Source of the DNA: UBA5399 sp964464145
GTDB taxonomy: Bacteria > Bacillota > Clostridia > Christensenellales > Christensenellaceae
Length of the DNA: 37,040 nt
NCBI GenBank assembly: GCA_964464145.1
Contig: CAYXFB010000023.1
Coordinates: 1-37,040, forward strand
Direction: 5' to 3'
Shown here: positions 24,551 through 31,145 of the stretch, piece after piece
Numbering within the stretch: position 1 is the stretch's first letter
How the letters are laid out: every line of letters starts with the position of its first letter
Notes under the pieces: generated by a model
Told to the model about the DNA's origin: nothing
What the model saw: the letters and a program-made list of their open reading frames with translations, nothing else
Database searches by the model: none
Program-made: the position numbers and the translations under genes

Positions 24551-25105
24551 CTAAGCTTTTCGCCACTGTACCAACGGCTCTTGCTTTCCGCAATCATCAC
24601 AAGTCTGCGGAAAGCCTAACTTCCACTCGAAGTATTCGGCACGAGTGATGTTGCCAGTCTTTAGCTCCTCTTTGCGCAGCAGCCATTCCTTCATAAACTG
24701 GTCAACCAGCCCATACTTGAAGTACATACCCACAGGGGCGTGGGCTGGAAACTCGTCATTGTCGTTGTACCGCACAGAGGTATCATCAGAGGCATTTGTC
24801 TTGCCGGGGTTACGCACAAGCTGGAATAGATTGATTGCGCCGGGGTTGTCCTCGTCCAGCCAGAAAAAGGTCTGCATGATGTCCTCTGCGCAGCCGGGGG
24901 CATCACTGTAAAAATTCATCGGACTGACACGCAGCACCACCGCCATTTGCTCCAGCATATCCCTTTTAGGAATACGATAGTTGGTTTCATATTGGGCAAT
25001 ACGGTTGTCAGCGCCCTTCTCCTCTAGTCCGATAGCCAAGCCGAACTCCTTTTGTGTCATGCCACGAAAGGTACGGATTTTCTTGATTTTCTCACCTATT
25101 GTCAT
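24551..25105 (-). CDS. XRE-family helix-turn-helix regulator
   Basis: 184 residues from ATG 25105. The N-terminal HTH (about 1-70: IGEKIKKIRTFRGMTQKEFG...RIAQYETNYRIPKRDMLEQMAVVL) is of the Cro/CI type. The C-terminal part (about 85-184) is acidic and aromatic with a terminal CDDCGKQ motif that might bind metal or a partner. Divergent from the excisionase-integrase genes and sharing a short regulatory region with repeated AT-rich motifs, it probably controls element excision and its own expression. The longer frame upstream to 25201 has no ribosome binding site and crosses the promoter. Confidence 0.85.
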   Translation of the reverse strand: MTIGEKIKKIRTFRGMTQKEFGLAIGLEEKGADNRIAQYETNYRIPKRDMLEQMAVVLRVSPMNFYSDAPGCAEDIMQTFFWLDEDNPGAINLFQLVRNPGKTNASDDTSVRYNDNDEFPAHAPVGMYFKYGLVDQFMKEWLLRKEELKTGNITRAEYFEWKLGFPQTCDDCGKQEPLVQWRKA

Positions 25106-25127
25106 CTGTTCCACCGCCTTTGTGAAT

Positions 25128-25156
25128 AGTATAGCGCAAAAAAGCGAAAGATGCAA
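25128..25156 (-). promoter_or_regulatory. Promoter of the XRE regulator
   Basis: On the minus strand TTGCAT (25156-25151), a 17-bp spacer and TATACT (25133-25128), about 23 nt before the regulator's start codon. Confidence 0.75.
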
Positions 25157-25163
25157 GATAAAA

Positions 25164-25253
25164 ATTAACAAAAAAGCGAAATAAACACTTGACATTAACA
25201 AATATGATAATGTACACTAGGAATACGGTGGCATTAATAAATATGCGAATAAA
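25164..25253. promoter_or_regulatory. Three direct ATTAAYAAA repeats in the divergent regulatory region
   Basis: Copies begin at 25164 (ATTAACAAAAAAGCGAA), 25194 (ATTAACAAATATGATAA) and 25233 (ATTAATAAATATGCGAA). The middle one overlaps the forward -35/spacer. A fourth copy lies beside the right att site (30843-30859). They are likely binding sites for the XRE protein or the excisionase. Confidence 0.6.
25189..25218 (+). promoter_or_regulatory. Promoter of the excisionase-integrase genes
   Basis: TTGACA (25189-25194), an 18-bp spacer and TACACT (25213-25218), 54 nt before the excisionase start and overlapping one of the repeated operator-like motifs. Confidence 0.7.
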
Positions 25254-25271
25254 GAAAAGCGGTTTGATACG

Positions 25272-25460
25272 ATGAAGAAAGAGCTGTTTATCAAAGTGGA
25301 GGAGATTGCAAAGAATTTGGGCGTTTCTAAGCCCTATGCCTACAAGCTGGTGCGGAAAATGAACGAAGAATTAAAGGGTAAAGGCTTTATGACCATCGCC
25401 GGGCGGGTAAGCCGCCAGTATTACGAGGAAAAATTTTATGGACTGCGCAGCAGCCAGTAA
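25272..25460 (+). CDS. xis: Excisionase-like small DNA-binding protein
   Basis: 62 residues with a winged-helix/MerR-like HTH: FIKVEEIAKNLGVSKPYAYKLVRKMNEEL (6-34) followed by a basic wing with GRVSRQYYEEKFYG. Short proteins of this pattern are found directly before tyrosine integrases in Gram-positive integrative elements and act as directionality factors. It ends 11 nt before the integrase ATG. GAAAAGCGG upstream is a weak ribosome binding site. Confidence 0.8.
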   Translation: MKKELFIKVEEIAKNLGVSKPYAYKLVRKMNEELKGKGFMTIAGRVSRQYYEEKFYGLRSSQ

Positions 25461-25471
25461 GGAGGAACAAA

Positions 25472-26545
25472 ATGCCAGCATACAAAGACAACGCAAAAGG
25501 AACATGGTACGCCGCCTTTTACTATGAAAATTGGAGGGGGCAAAAGGAAAAGAAAATGAAACGAGGGTTTAAGACCAAGCGTGAGGCGCTGGAATGGGAG
25601 CGTACCTTCCAGCAGCAGAAAGCCTCTAACTTGGATATGGCCTTTGCCAGCTTTGTGGAGGTTTACACAAAGGATATGGAGGTGCGCTTGCGCCGCAACA
25701 CATGGCTGACCAAAAAGCACATCATTGAAACAAAGCTGCTCCCCTCCTTTGGGGGCAAGCGGATGAACGACATTCGCCCAGCGGATGTTATCCAGTGGCA
25801 AAATGAGATGATAGGCTATCGGGATGAAAAGGGAAATCCCTTCTCGGAAACCTATTTGAAAACCTTGCATAATCAGCTTTCTGCCATTCTAAATCATGCG
25901 GTACGGTTTTATGAACTGAAATCCAATTCAGCGGCAAAGGCTGGGAACATGGGCAAAAGGCAGGGCAAGGAAATGCTGTTTTGGACGAAAGATGAGTACA
26001 AAAAATTTGCCGAGGTGATGATGGACAAGCCCCTTTCCTACTATGCCTTTCAGATGCTCTACTGGTGCGGCATTCGGCTGGGTGAACTTTTAGCCCTCAC
26101 CCCTGCGGACTTTGACTTTGAGAAAAGTACGGTTGCCATCAGCAAGTCCTATCAGCGGCTTTTGGGAGAGGATGTTATCACAGACCCCAAGACACCAAAA
26201 AGCAATCGGATTGTCAAAATGCCCGGCTTTCTCTGCACAGAAATGCAGGAATACATAAAGTCGCTTTATCATTGCCAACAGGACACACGGATTTTCCCCA
26301 TCAGTAAAAGCTATCTGCATCATGAAATGGACAGGGGCGCAAAGGTGGCAGGGGTTAAGCGGATAAGAGTCCATGATTGCCGTCATTCGCATATCTCGCT
26401 CTTGATAGACATGGGATTTTCGGCGGTGGCAATCGCTGACCGTGTGGGGCATGAGAGCATAGAAATCACCTATCGCTATGCGCACCTGTTCCCCTCCACA
26501 CAAACGGAAATCGCAGACAAATTAGATTTAGAAGGGATGGACTGA
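25472..26545 (+). CDS. int: Tyrosine recombinase (integrase)
   Basis: The 357 residues consist of an N-terminal arm-DNA-binding domain (about 1-50), a SAM-like core-binding domain (about 55-155) and the catalytic domain (about 165-350). The catalytic set is visible: Arg202 (CGIRLGE), a Lys around 240-243, His301 and Arg304 in HDCRH, His327 in GHES, and nucleophile Tyr336 in YRYAHL. GGAGG precedes the ATG. It would recombine the GAGTGGGA core at the guaA end. The arm-binding domain fits the TGATACT repeats seen inside both ends. It appears complete, so the element may still be mobile. Confidence 0.95.
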   Translation: MPAYKDNAKGTWYAAFYYENWRGQKEKKMKRGFKTKREALEWERTFQQQKASNLDMAFASFVEVYTKDMEVRLRRNTWLTKKHIIETKLLPSFGGKRMNDIRPADVIQWQNEMIGYRDEKGNPFSETYLKTLHNQLSAILNHAVRFYELKSNSAAKAGNMGKRQGKEMLFWTKDEYKKFAEVMMDKPLSYYAFQMLYWCGIRLGELLALTPADFDFEKSTVAISKSYQRLLGEDVITDPKTPKSNRIVKMPGFLCTEMQEYIKSLYHCQQDTRIFPISKSYLHHEMDRGAKVAGVKRIRVHDCRHSHISLLIDMGFSAVAIADRVGHESIEITYRYAHLFPSTQTEIADKLDLEGMD

Positions 26546-26546
26546 C

Positions 26547-26864
26547 ATGGAAAAAACACTGGACAAAAAAGGTCGATGGAGGGGGCTGACCGTAGCCTTT
26601 CGGATGTCACCGCAGGAGAACGAGGACTTAAACACGAGGGTACGGCTTTCGGGGCTGACCAAGCAGGATTACCTTATCAACCGTGCCTTGTGCCGTGATG
26701 TGGTGGTAATGGGCAATCCGAGGGTTCACAAGCTGTTGCGCAATCAGATGGCAGAGATTTTAGAGGAGCTGAAACAGTTGGAGTGTAGCGGCGATGCCAG
26801 CGAGGAGTTTTTAGAAACGCTGCGGCTGGTGGCTGAAATTTGGAACGGCTTAAAGGAGGGCTGA
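26547..26864 (+). CDS. MobC-like mobilization accessory protein
   Basis: 105 residues, starting 1 nt after the integrase stop. The N-terminal VAFRMSPQENEDLNTRVRLSGLTKQDYLI looks like a ribbon-helix-helix DNA-binding unit, followed by a conserved RDVVVMGNPRVHKLLRNQM and a helical tail. Such proteins sit with relaxases in mobilizable elements and help open or recognise oriT. The relaxase here is 1.5 kb downstream. A role in regulation of the element is also possible. Confidence 0.75.
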   Translation: MEKTLDKKGRWRGLTVAFRMSPQENEDLNTRVRLSGLTKQDYLINRALCRDVVVMGNPRVHKLLRNQMAEILEELKQLECSGDASEEFLETLRLVAEIWNGLKEG

Positions 26865-26865
26865 T

Positions 26866-27825
26866 ATGGCGCAAAAGGAACTGAACCTTATTAACATGGA
26901 GGAGGTGGATGCCAAAGCAGTGGATTGGCTTTGGTATCCCTTTCTCCCCATCGGGAAAATCAGTATCGTGCAGGGTGACCCCGGCGAGGGTAAAACCACT
27001 TTTATGCTGCAAGTGATTGCCCTGCTCACCCGTGGAGAAAAGCTACCCTTTGACGAGCAGGAGCGCAGCCCCATGAATGTGATTTATCAGAATGCCGAGG
27101 ATGGACTGGAGGACACCATTAAGCCCCGACTTCTGGAGGCAGGGGCAGACTGCAACCGTGTGCTTGTCATAGACGAGGCAACCGACCCACTGACCATGAG
27201 TGATGAACGGTTAGAGGCGGCAATCATAGAGGCAGGCGCAAAGCTGGTGGTGCTTGACCCCATACAAGCCTATCTCGGTGCGGATGTGGATATGCACAGG
27301 GCAAACGAAATTCGCCCGGTGCTAAAGCGGATGGGCGGCATAGCGGAACGCACACAAAGTGCCATTGTTTTAATCGGACACATGAACAAGTCCAGCGGTT
27401 CAAAATCCACCTATCGGGGATTAGGCTCTATCGACTTTCAAGCCACTGCCAGAAGTGTTCTGATTGTGGGCAGGATTAAAGACCAGCCGCAGGTGCGAGT
27501 GGTGGCGCATGACAAGAGCAGCCTTGCCCCGGAGGGGGAGGCAATCGCCTTTGAGCTGGACAAGGAAACAGGCTTCGCGTGGCTGGGGCATTACGACATC
27601 AGCGTGGAGGATTTGTTGTCGGGCATCCCAAGAGAAAACAAACTGGGCGCAGCGGAGGAGCTGTTGCAAGAGCTGCTTGCCGATGGCAAGATGGCGCAGA
27701 GCGACATTGCGGCGGCAGCTCGGCAAAAAGGCATCTCCAAGCGAGTGCTTGACCAAGCAAAGAAAAACCTTGCTGTCCGTTCCAGCAGGGAGGACAAGCG
27801 ATGGTTTTGGGAGCTTGCGCCGTAA
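26866..27825 (+). CDS. RepA-like AAA ATPase
   Basis: The 319 residues form a RecA-type ATPase of the AAA_25/RepA group, related to hexameric replicative helicases. Walker A is GDPGEGKTT (37-45), Walker B is LVVLDPIQAYL (about 126-136), and a GHMNKSSGSKSTYRGLGS segment follows (about 166-183). The C-terminal part (about 245-319) resembles a winged helix. In integrative elements these ATPases are thought to help the excised circle replicate or be processed. A large palindrome begins 2 nt after the stop codon, as might be expected of a replication origin. No separate primase gene is seen. Confidence 0.85.
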   Translation: MAQKELNLINMEEVDAKAVDWLWYPFLPIGKISIVQGDPGEGKTTFMLQVIALLTRGEKLPFDEQERSPMNVIYQNAEDGLEDTIKPRLLEAGADCNRVLVIDEATDPLTMSDERLEAAIIEAGAKLVVLDPIQAYLGADVDMHRANEIRPVLKRMGGIAERTQSAIVLIGHMNKSSGSKSTYRGLGSIDFQATARSVLIVGRIKDQPQVRVVAHDKSSLAPEGEAIAFELDKETGFAWLGHYDISVEDLLSGIPRENKLGAAEELLQELLADGKMAQSDIAAAARQKGISKRVLDQAKKNLAVRSSREDKRWFWELAP

Positions 27826-27826
27826 T

Positions 27827-27880
27827 GTTAAGGTTGCAACATTGCAGACCACTAAGGACGTGCAATCTTGCAACCTTAAC
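27827..27880. other. 54-bp palindrome, candidate origin
   Basis: GTTAAGGTTGCAA-C-ATTGCA (27827-27846) pairs with TGCAAT-C-TTGCAACCTTAAC (27861-27880): 19 of 20 positions pair around a 14-nt loop. It directly follows the RepA-like gene. No T-run follows, which argues against a simple terminator. Confidence 0.6.
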
Positions 27881-27925
27881 GCATCTTGCGGCATCGTGCT
27901 GCCGTTCTACCCCGTAGGGCGCAAT

Positions 27926-27981
27926 GCGCTTTTGATACGCAGTGTCAAAAGTGCTTTTGCGTTACTCTTGACAAGAGTAAC
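27926..27981. other. oriT-like double hairpin upstream of the relaxase module
   Basis: GCGCTTTTGA/TCAAAAGTGC (27926-27935 and 27945-27954, one wobble) is followed by the perfect palindrome GTTACTCTTG-A-CAAGAGTAAC (27961-27981). Inverted repeats of this size between mobilization genes are typical of transfer origins, but the nick site cannot be named from sequence alone. Confidence 0.5.
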
Positions 27982-28019
27982 AGAACTTTGGCAAGCGGAA
28001 AGGATGGGAAAGAGAGAAA

Positions 28020-28253
28020 ATGAAACATTATCAGATTACGGAGGAACTGTTTTTCATGCTGGCTCGTTACCACCTCTTGGGGCAGGAGGACGAGCGAGAG
28101 GAGATAGAAACGCTGCTGCAAAGCAAGGTGGATGCCATGATTAACCGCAGCCTGTATTCCCAATATAAGACAGCAGAAAACCCGACGGAGCAGGAAAAGG
28201 CAAGGCAGGAATACCTAGACCGCAAGGGGTACTTTCCCAGCTTTCGATGGTGA
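28020..28253 (+). CDS. Small conserved protein of mobilizable elements
   Basis: 77 residues, highly charged and mostly helical, with a YHLLGQEDEREEIETLL helix and a C-terminal YLDRKGYFPSFRW. AAGAGAG lies just before the ATG. It sits between the origin-like repeats and the relaxase gene, a place where small proteins of unknown function are often found in Clostridia elements. No domain is recognisable. A role in the relaxosome or in regulating the relaxase is a guess from position. Confidence 0.65.
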   Translation: MKHYQITEELFFMLARYHLLGQEDEREEIETLLQSKVDAMINRSLYSQYKTAENPTEQEKARQEYLDRKGYFPSFRW

Positions 28254-28273
28254 TTTTTTCTTGACAGCCTATG

Positions 28274-28296
28274 ACAGAGGCGTGGCACGCCTCTGT
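28274..28296 (+). promoter_or_regulatory. 10-bp hairpin ahead of the relaxase gene
   Basis: ACAGAGGCGT-GGC-ACGCCTCTGT is a perfect stem 30 nt before the relaxase TTG start. With no T-run it is more likely a protein-binding site or a leader structure than a terminator. Confidence 0.5.
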
Positions 28297-28326
28297 GTCC
28301 TGCCAGTAAGGAAAAGGAGGTAGCAT

Positions 28327-29433
28327 TTGAAACGAACCATCAGCGCCATGACAGGCAAAGGCTCGCTCACCCATAACAACCGTGATTTCATAGCGGAGAA
28401 CATCGACAAAAGCAGGGTTTCTGACAACATCATCTATTGCCACGATAGTCTTAAACAGGTCTATGATGAGCTATTCGGCGCGGCTCTCCAGCGGTATAAT
28501 GACAAACAAAAACGCAGTGACCGTAAGATTGAAAACTACTATGAGCATATCCGTACAGGCAAGCAGGAAAAGTTATACCATGAGGTCATTTTTCAGATGG
28601 GCAATGTAAAGGATACCGCCGTGGGTACGCCAGAGGGCGAACAGGCAAAGGTCATTTTAGACAAATTTATGAAGGGCTTTGAGCAGCGCAATCCCCATCT
28701 GCGAGTGTTCTCGGCGCACCTCCATTTAGACGAGGCAACACCACACCTACATATCGACTTTGTGCCCTTTACCACCGACAGCAAGCGAGGACTTGACACA
28801 AGGGTGTCGCTGAAAAAGGCACTGGCGGCGCAGGGATTTGAGGGCGGCAGCCGTGGCGATACCGAGCTGAACCAGTGGCGCAATTCTGAAAAGCAGGCTC
28901 TTGCGGAAATTATGCGGCAGCATGGTATCGAGTGGGAGCAGCTAGGCACACAAAATGAACATCTGACCGTGCTGGATTTCAAAAAGCAGGAGCGCACCGC
29001 AGAGGTGAAAGCACTGGAGCAATCCCTCGGCAAGCTCAAACAAAAGCAGGTGGATATACAGGCGGTGGAGCAGATAGTGGCAAAGCCTGTTCCTCTTTCC
29101 TCAAAGGTCAAGCTGGATGCGGAGGATTACCAAACGCTGGTGACAGCGGCAAAGGCTTTTGTGGTGCAGGAGAAAAAGGAACGGCGGTTGGATAAGCTAC
29201 TCAAAGCAGCCGAAAAAACCATTGCCACACTCAAAGCTAAGATTGCAGAAATGAAACAGGAGCTGGACAGTTATCGTTCTGTGAAAGGTCAGCTTAAAGC
29301 TGGCACTTTGGAAAAGGAAAATGGGGAGTTGCGCCGCCGCAATACGCTCTATCAGTCCATCCTTGAAACGCATGGTCTTACTCATCTGGTGGGCGGCAGA
29401 CAGGACAAGCAGCAAAGTGTTGATACACGGTAA
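28327..29433 (+). CDS. mob: MobV-family (Mob/Pre) relaxase
   Basis: The 368-residue relaxase would nick oriT and lead single-strand transfer. Motif I is HNNRDFIAENID (16-27), and the metal-binding motif HLHLDEATPHLHIDF spans 131-145 with the conserved HxDExxPHxH arrangement. A long coiled coil follows (about 220-350). Translation starts at TTG 28327: a full AAAGGAGGT site lies 6 nt upstream and no ATG is nearby. The C-terminus is short for the family and ends soon after the coiled coil, so it may have lost a tail. It would need another element's coupling protein and conjugation pore. Confidence 0.9.
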   Translation: MKRTISAMTGKGSLTHNNRDFIAENIDKSRVSDNIIYCHDSLKQVYDELFGAALQRYNDKQKRSDRKIENYYEHIRTGKQEKLYHEVIFQMGNVKDTAVGTPEGEQAKVILDKFMKGFEQRNPHLRVFSAHLHLDEATPHLHIDFVPFTTDSKRGLDTRVSLKKALAAQGFEGGSRGDTELNQWRNSEKQALAEIMRQHGIEWEQLGTQNEHLTVLDFKKQERTAEVKALEQSLGKLKQKQVDIQAVEQIVAKPVPLSSKVKLDAEDYQTLVTAAKAFVVQEKKERRLDKLLKAAEKTIATLKAKIAEMKQELDSYRSVKGQLKAGTLEKENGELRRRNTLYQSILETHGLTHLVGGRQDKQQSVDTR

Positions 29434-29612
29434 AAAGACAGTTCAAACGCCATTTTCGAGGGTACGAGGGATATTGCATTACCCACCCCAAAACAGAGGC
29501 TTGAAAACCGCATAAACACTGGCTTTTTTTACCCCTATTGCGTGACATTTGAGAGGTGAACCCAGAGGGGTTAAGGCTCGCCTTTAACCCCTTGTTAGCC
29601 ACCAAGCACAGG

Positions 29613-29671
29613 CGCATATCTCCGTCAATGGCGGCGCAGCCGTTCATCTTGACCATTGACGGGGATATGCG
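29613..29671. repeat. 19-bp inverted repeat with 21-nt loop
   Basis: Arms 29613-29631 and 29653-29671 pair at 18 of 19 positions, plus one wobble. It lies upstream of the cargo promoter; function unknown. Confidence 0.6.
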
Positions 29672-29707
29672 GCGGTGCTACTCCTGCTGGAAATTTGCAC
29701 AGTGGTG

Positions 29708-29716
29708 TGGTATAAT
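29708..29716 (+). promoter_or_regulatory. Extended -10 promoter for the toroid-protein gene
   Basis: TGG followed by TATAAT (29711-29716), about 80 nt before the start codon. The -35 region is weak. Confidence 0.5.
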
Positions 29717-29795
29717 GAGAAAAACTAATGGATTGCTTTGCGTTCGGCAAATAAGCCTAACGAGGGGTTATTTGTATTCGTTTAGGAGGGTGGGT

Positions 29796-30758
29796 ATGAA
29801 TGATTTGCAGTTTATTTTGGAAAACGGTGAATCTTGGCTGCAATATGCTGTAAAGGTGAATGTTTTAGGTGAAAGCAAGAATAGTTTGAAAGAGTTAAGA
29901 AAGCAAGCATTATCTAACCCCAAAATCAAGGCATATCTTACTGATGTTTCAAATTTTCATAACTGCCTTGTGACCAATCATAAAAATCCTGATTTGTCTA
30001 TGCACAAATTATTATTTTTACTTGAGCTTGGATTTGATACAGATATTCCGGAGATAAAAGCCGGTATAAATAAAATTTTAGAACATATAGATGAAAATGG
30101 TATTTATCAATCGCCAACAAATATTCCGAAGCATTACGGCGGCATTGGCGAGGACACCTTTGGTTGGTGCTTGTGCGATGCGCCATTGCTGCTCCTTTTA
30201 CTGCATAAAGCAAACGTTGATTATGATAAACATATTCATCGTGGTGTAGAGCACCTTTTAAGCTTTTATAAAGATGAGGGATTTCCTTGCACCGTTTCTA
30301 AAGAGCACGGAAAATTCAGAGGCCCCGGGCGCAAGGACGATTGCTGCCCTTATGCCACATTGCTAATGTTAAAGCTGCTTTCTGATATAGAAAACTATAA
30401 GCAAAGTGTAATTGCGGAGAAAATAGCGCAAAATTTACTTTCTCTATGGGAGCACAGCTTGGATAAGCACCCCTATATGTTCTATATGGGAACTGATTTT
30501 AGAAAGCTGAAAGCACCTGCAATGTGGTACGATATTGTAAGTGTTACCGATGTTTTAAGCCGTTTTGACTCCATAAAAAAGGACAAGCGATTTCTTGAAA
30601 TGGCTATGATTTTAAAGTCAAAGCAAGACGAGAATGGTTTGTTTACACCCGAAGCAGTATATCAAAAGTTTAAGGGCTGGGATTTCGGGCAAAAGAAACA
30701 GCCATCTCCCTATCTAACCTATGTTTGCAGCCAAATTTTACTGCGGACAGGGTTATGA
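29796..30758 (+). CDS. Predicted alpha/alpha-toroid (prenyltransferase-like) cargo protein
   Basis: 320 residues from ATG 29796, preceded by AGGAGGGTGGG. The open frame extends 80 codons upstream, but that part crosses inverted repeats and the promoter. The protein is helical with repeated elements such as GIGEDTFGWCLCDAPLLLLL, DDCCPYATLLMLKLL and KQDENGLFTPEAV, and ends PSPYLTYVCSQILLRTG. This pattern resembles the terpenoid cyclase/protein prenyltransferase toroid. The Asp-Cys-Cys and His residues could bind metal, but no DxDD cyclase motif is seen. It is clearly AT-richer than the element backbone, so probably acquired separately. Function unknown; it is the most obvious cargo. Confidence 0.7.
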   Translation: MNDLQFILENGESWLQYAVKVNVLGESKNSLKELRKQALSNPKIKAYLTDVSNFHNCLVTNHKNPDLSMHKLLFLLELGFDTDIPEIKAGINKILEHIDENGIYQSPTNIPKHYGGIGEDTFGWCLCDAPLLLLLLHKANVDYDKHIHRGVEHLLSFYKDEGFPCTVSKEHGKFRGPGRKDDCCPYATLLMLKLLSDIENYKQSVIAEKIAQNLLSLWEHSLDKHPYMFYMGTDFRKLKAPAMWYDIVSVTDVLSRFDSIKKDKRFLEMAMILKSKQDENGLFTPEAVYQKFKGWDFGQKKQPSPYLTYVCSQILLRTGL

Positions 30759-30790
30759 GCATAACCCATACACATCAGCCATATTTCCTC

Positions 30791-30810
30791 TGATACTAAT
30801 TTGATACTAA
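30791..30810. repeat. Right arm-type direct repeat
   Basis: TGATACTAATTTGATACTAA is the partner of the left copy at 23803-23821, in the same orientation and with the same 10-nt phase between TGATACT units (TGATACT-NNTT-GATACT). Confidence 0.6.
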
Positions 30811-30842
30811 GAAAAAACCTAACCAAAAATAACAGATGAAAT

Positions 30843-30859
30843 ATTAACAAATAGGCGAA
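30843..30859. promoter_or_regulatory. Fourth ATTAACAAATA motif beside the right end
   Basis: ATTAACAAATAGGCGAA matches the repeats of the xis/regulator control region (25233 copy at 15 of 17 positions). It lies 53 nt inside the right att core and may be an excisionase site. Confidence 0.55.
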
Positions 30860-30911
30860 TATTTTATTTGCAAAACCACTGGAAATATGCTATACTACAC
30901 TTGAATTTGTC

Positions 30912-30923
30912 GAGTGGGAGTAA
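30912..30923 (+). other. attR core with the displaced end of guaA
   Basis: GAGTGGGAGTAA reads Glu-Trp-Glu-stop, the expected end of GuaA. This is the original host 3' end, left behind when the element entered. Downstream sequence to 31145 is host intergenic DNA. Confidence 0.85.
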
Positions 30924-30972
30924 GTAAACGCCACAATCCCTCAAAATTGAACCGCTCTATATCAAGTTAGAC

Positions 30973-31017
30973 AAAAAATCTCCCTCCCAACCCATGAAGT
31001 TCGGAGGAGATTTTTTT
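30973..31017 (+). terminator. Rho-independent terminator, probably the original guaA terminator
   Basis: A stem of AAAAAATCTCC-CTCC with GGAGGAGATTTTTT (one bulge) ends in a T-run. It lies 50 nt after the displaced guaA stop, so it most likely ended guaA transcripts before the insertion. Confidence 0.8.
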
Positions 31018-31075
31018 CTTGCACGCAAAAAAAACGATCCTATACAGAGATTTTACACTGGAGCACCCGAGCGGC

Positions 31076-31104
31076 TTGCGGTATTTTTCCCGTAAGTGTA
31101 TAAT
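31076..31104 (+). promoter_or_regulatory. Sigma-A-type promoter of the fruK-pyk operon
   Basis: TTGCGG (31076-31081), a 17-bp spacer and TATAAT (31099-31104), 42 nt upstream of fruK. Confidence 0.7.
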
Positions 31105-31145
31105 ATGTTAGTTATGGTTTATATATAAAAAAAGGGGATAGATAT

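Larger units (their letters stand above)
29434..29795. other. Non-coding gap with two inverted repeats and an extended -10
   Basis: No convincing gene lies between the relaxase and the last element gene. It holds a hairpin GGGGTTAAGGC/GCCTTTAACCCC (29567-29591), a 19-bp inverted repeat with one wobble (29613-29631 with 29653-29671, starting CGCATATC), and TGGTATAAT (29708-29716) as an extended -10 promoter for the gene at 29796. Confidence 0.6.
23732..30922. mobile_element. Integrative mobilizable element in the 3' end of guaA
   Basis: About 7.2 kb is bounded by the direct repeat GAGTGGGA-A/G-TA (23732-23742 and 30912-30922). It encodes an XRE regulator, an excisionase, a tyrosine integrase, a MobC-like protein, a RepA-like ATPase and a MobV relaxase, but no coupling protein or type IV secretion genes, so it would need a helper for transfer. 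Its codon use (5 of 20 Ile codons ATA in the integrase) contrasts with neighbouring genes. guaA is a known integration hotspot. Both ends carry TGATACT repeats inside the att cores. Cargo appears to be the proteins at 23998-24501 and 29796-30758. Confidence 0.9.

Noticed and set aside
27827..27880. Palindrome as a simple terminator of the RepA-like gene
   Set aside because: There is no T-run on either side, the stem is interrupted by a C-C mismatch, and further origin-like repeats follow.
29556..29795. 80-codon upstream extension of the toroid protein gene
   Set aside because: It crosses a strong inverted repeat and the extended -10 promoter. A good ribosome binding site precedes the internal ATG at 29796.
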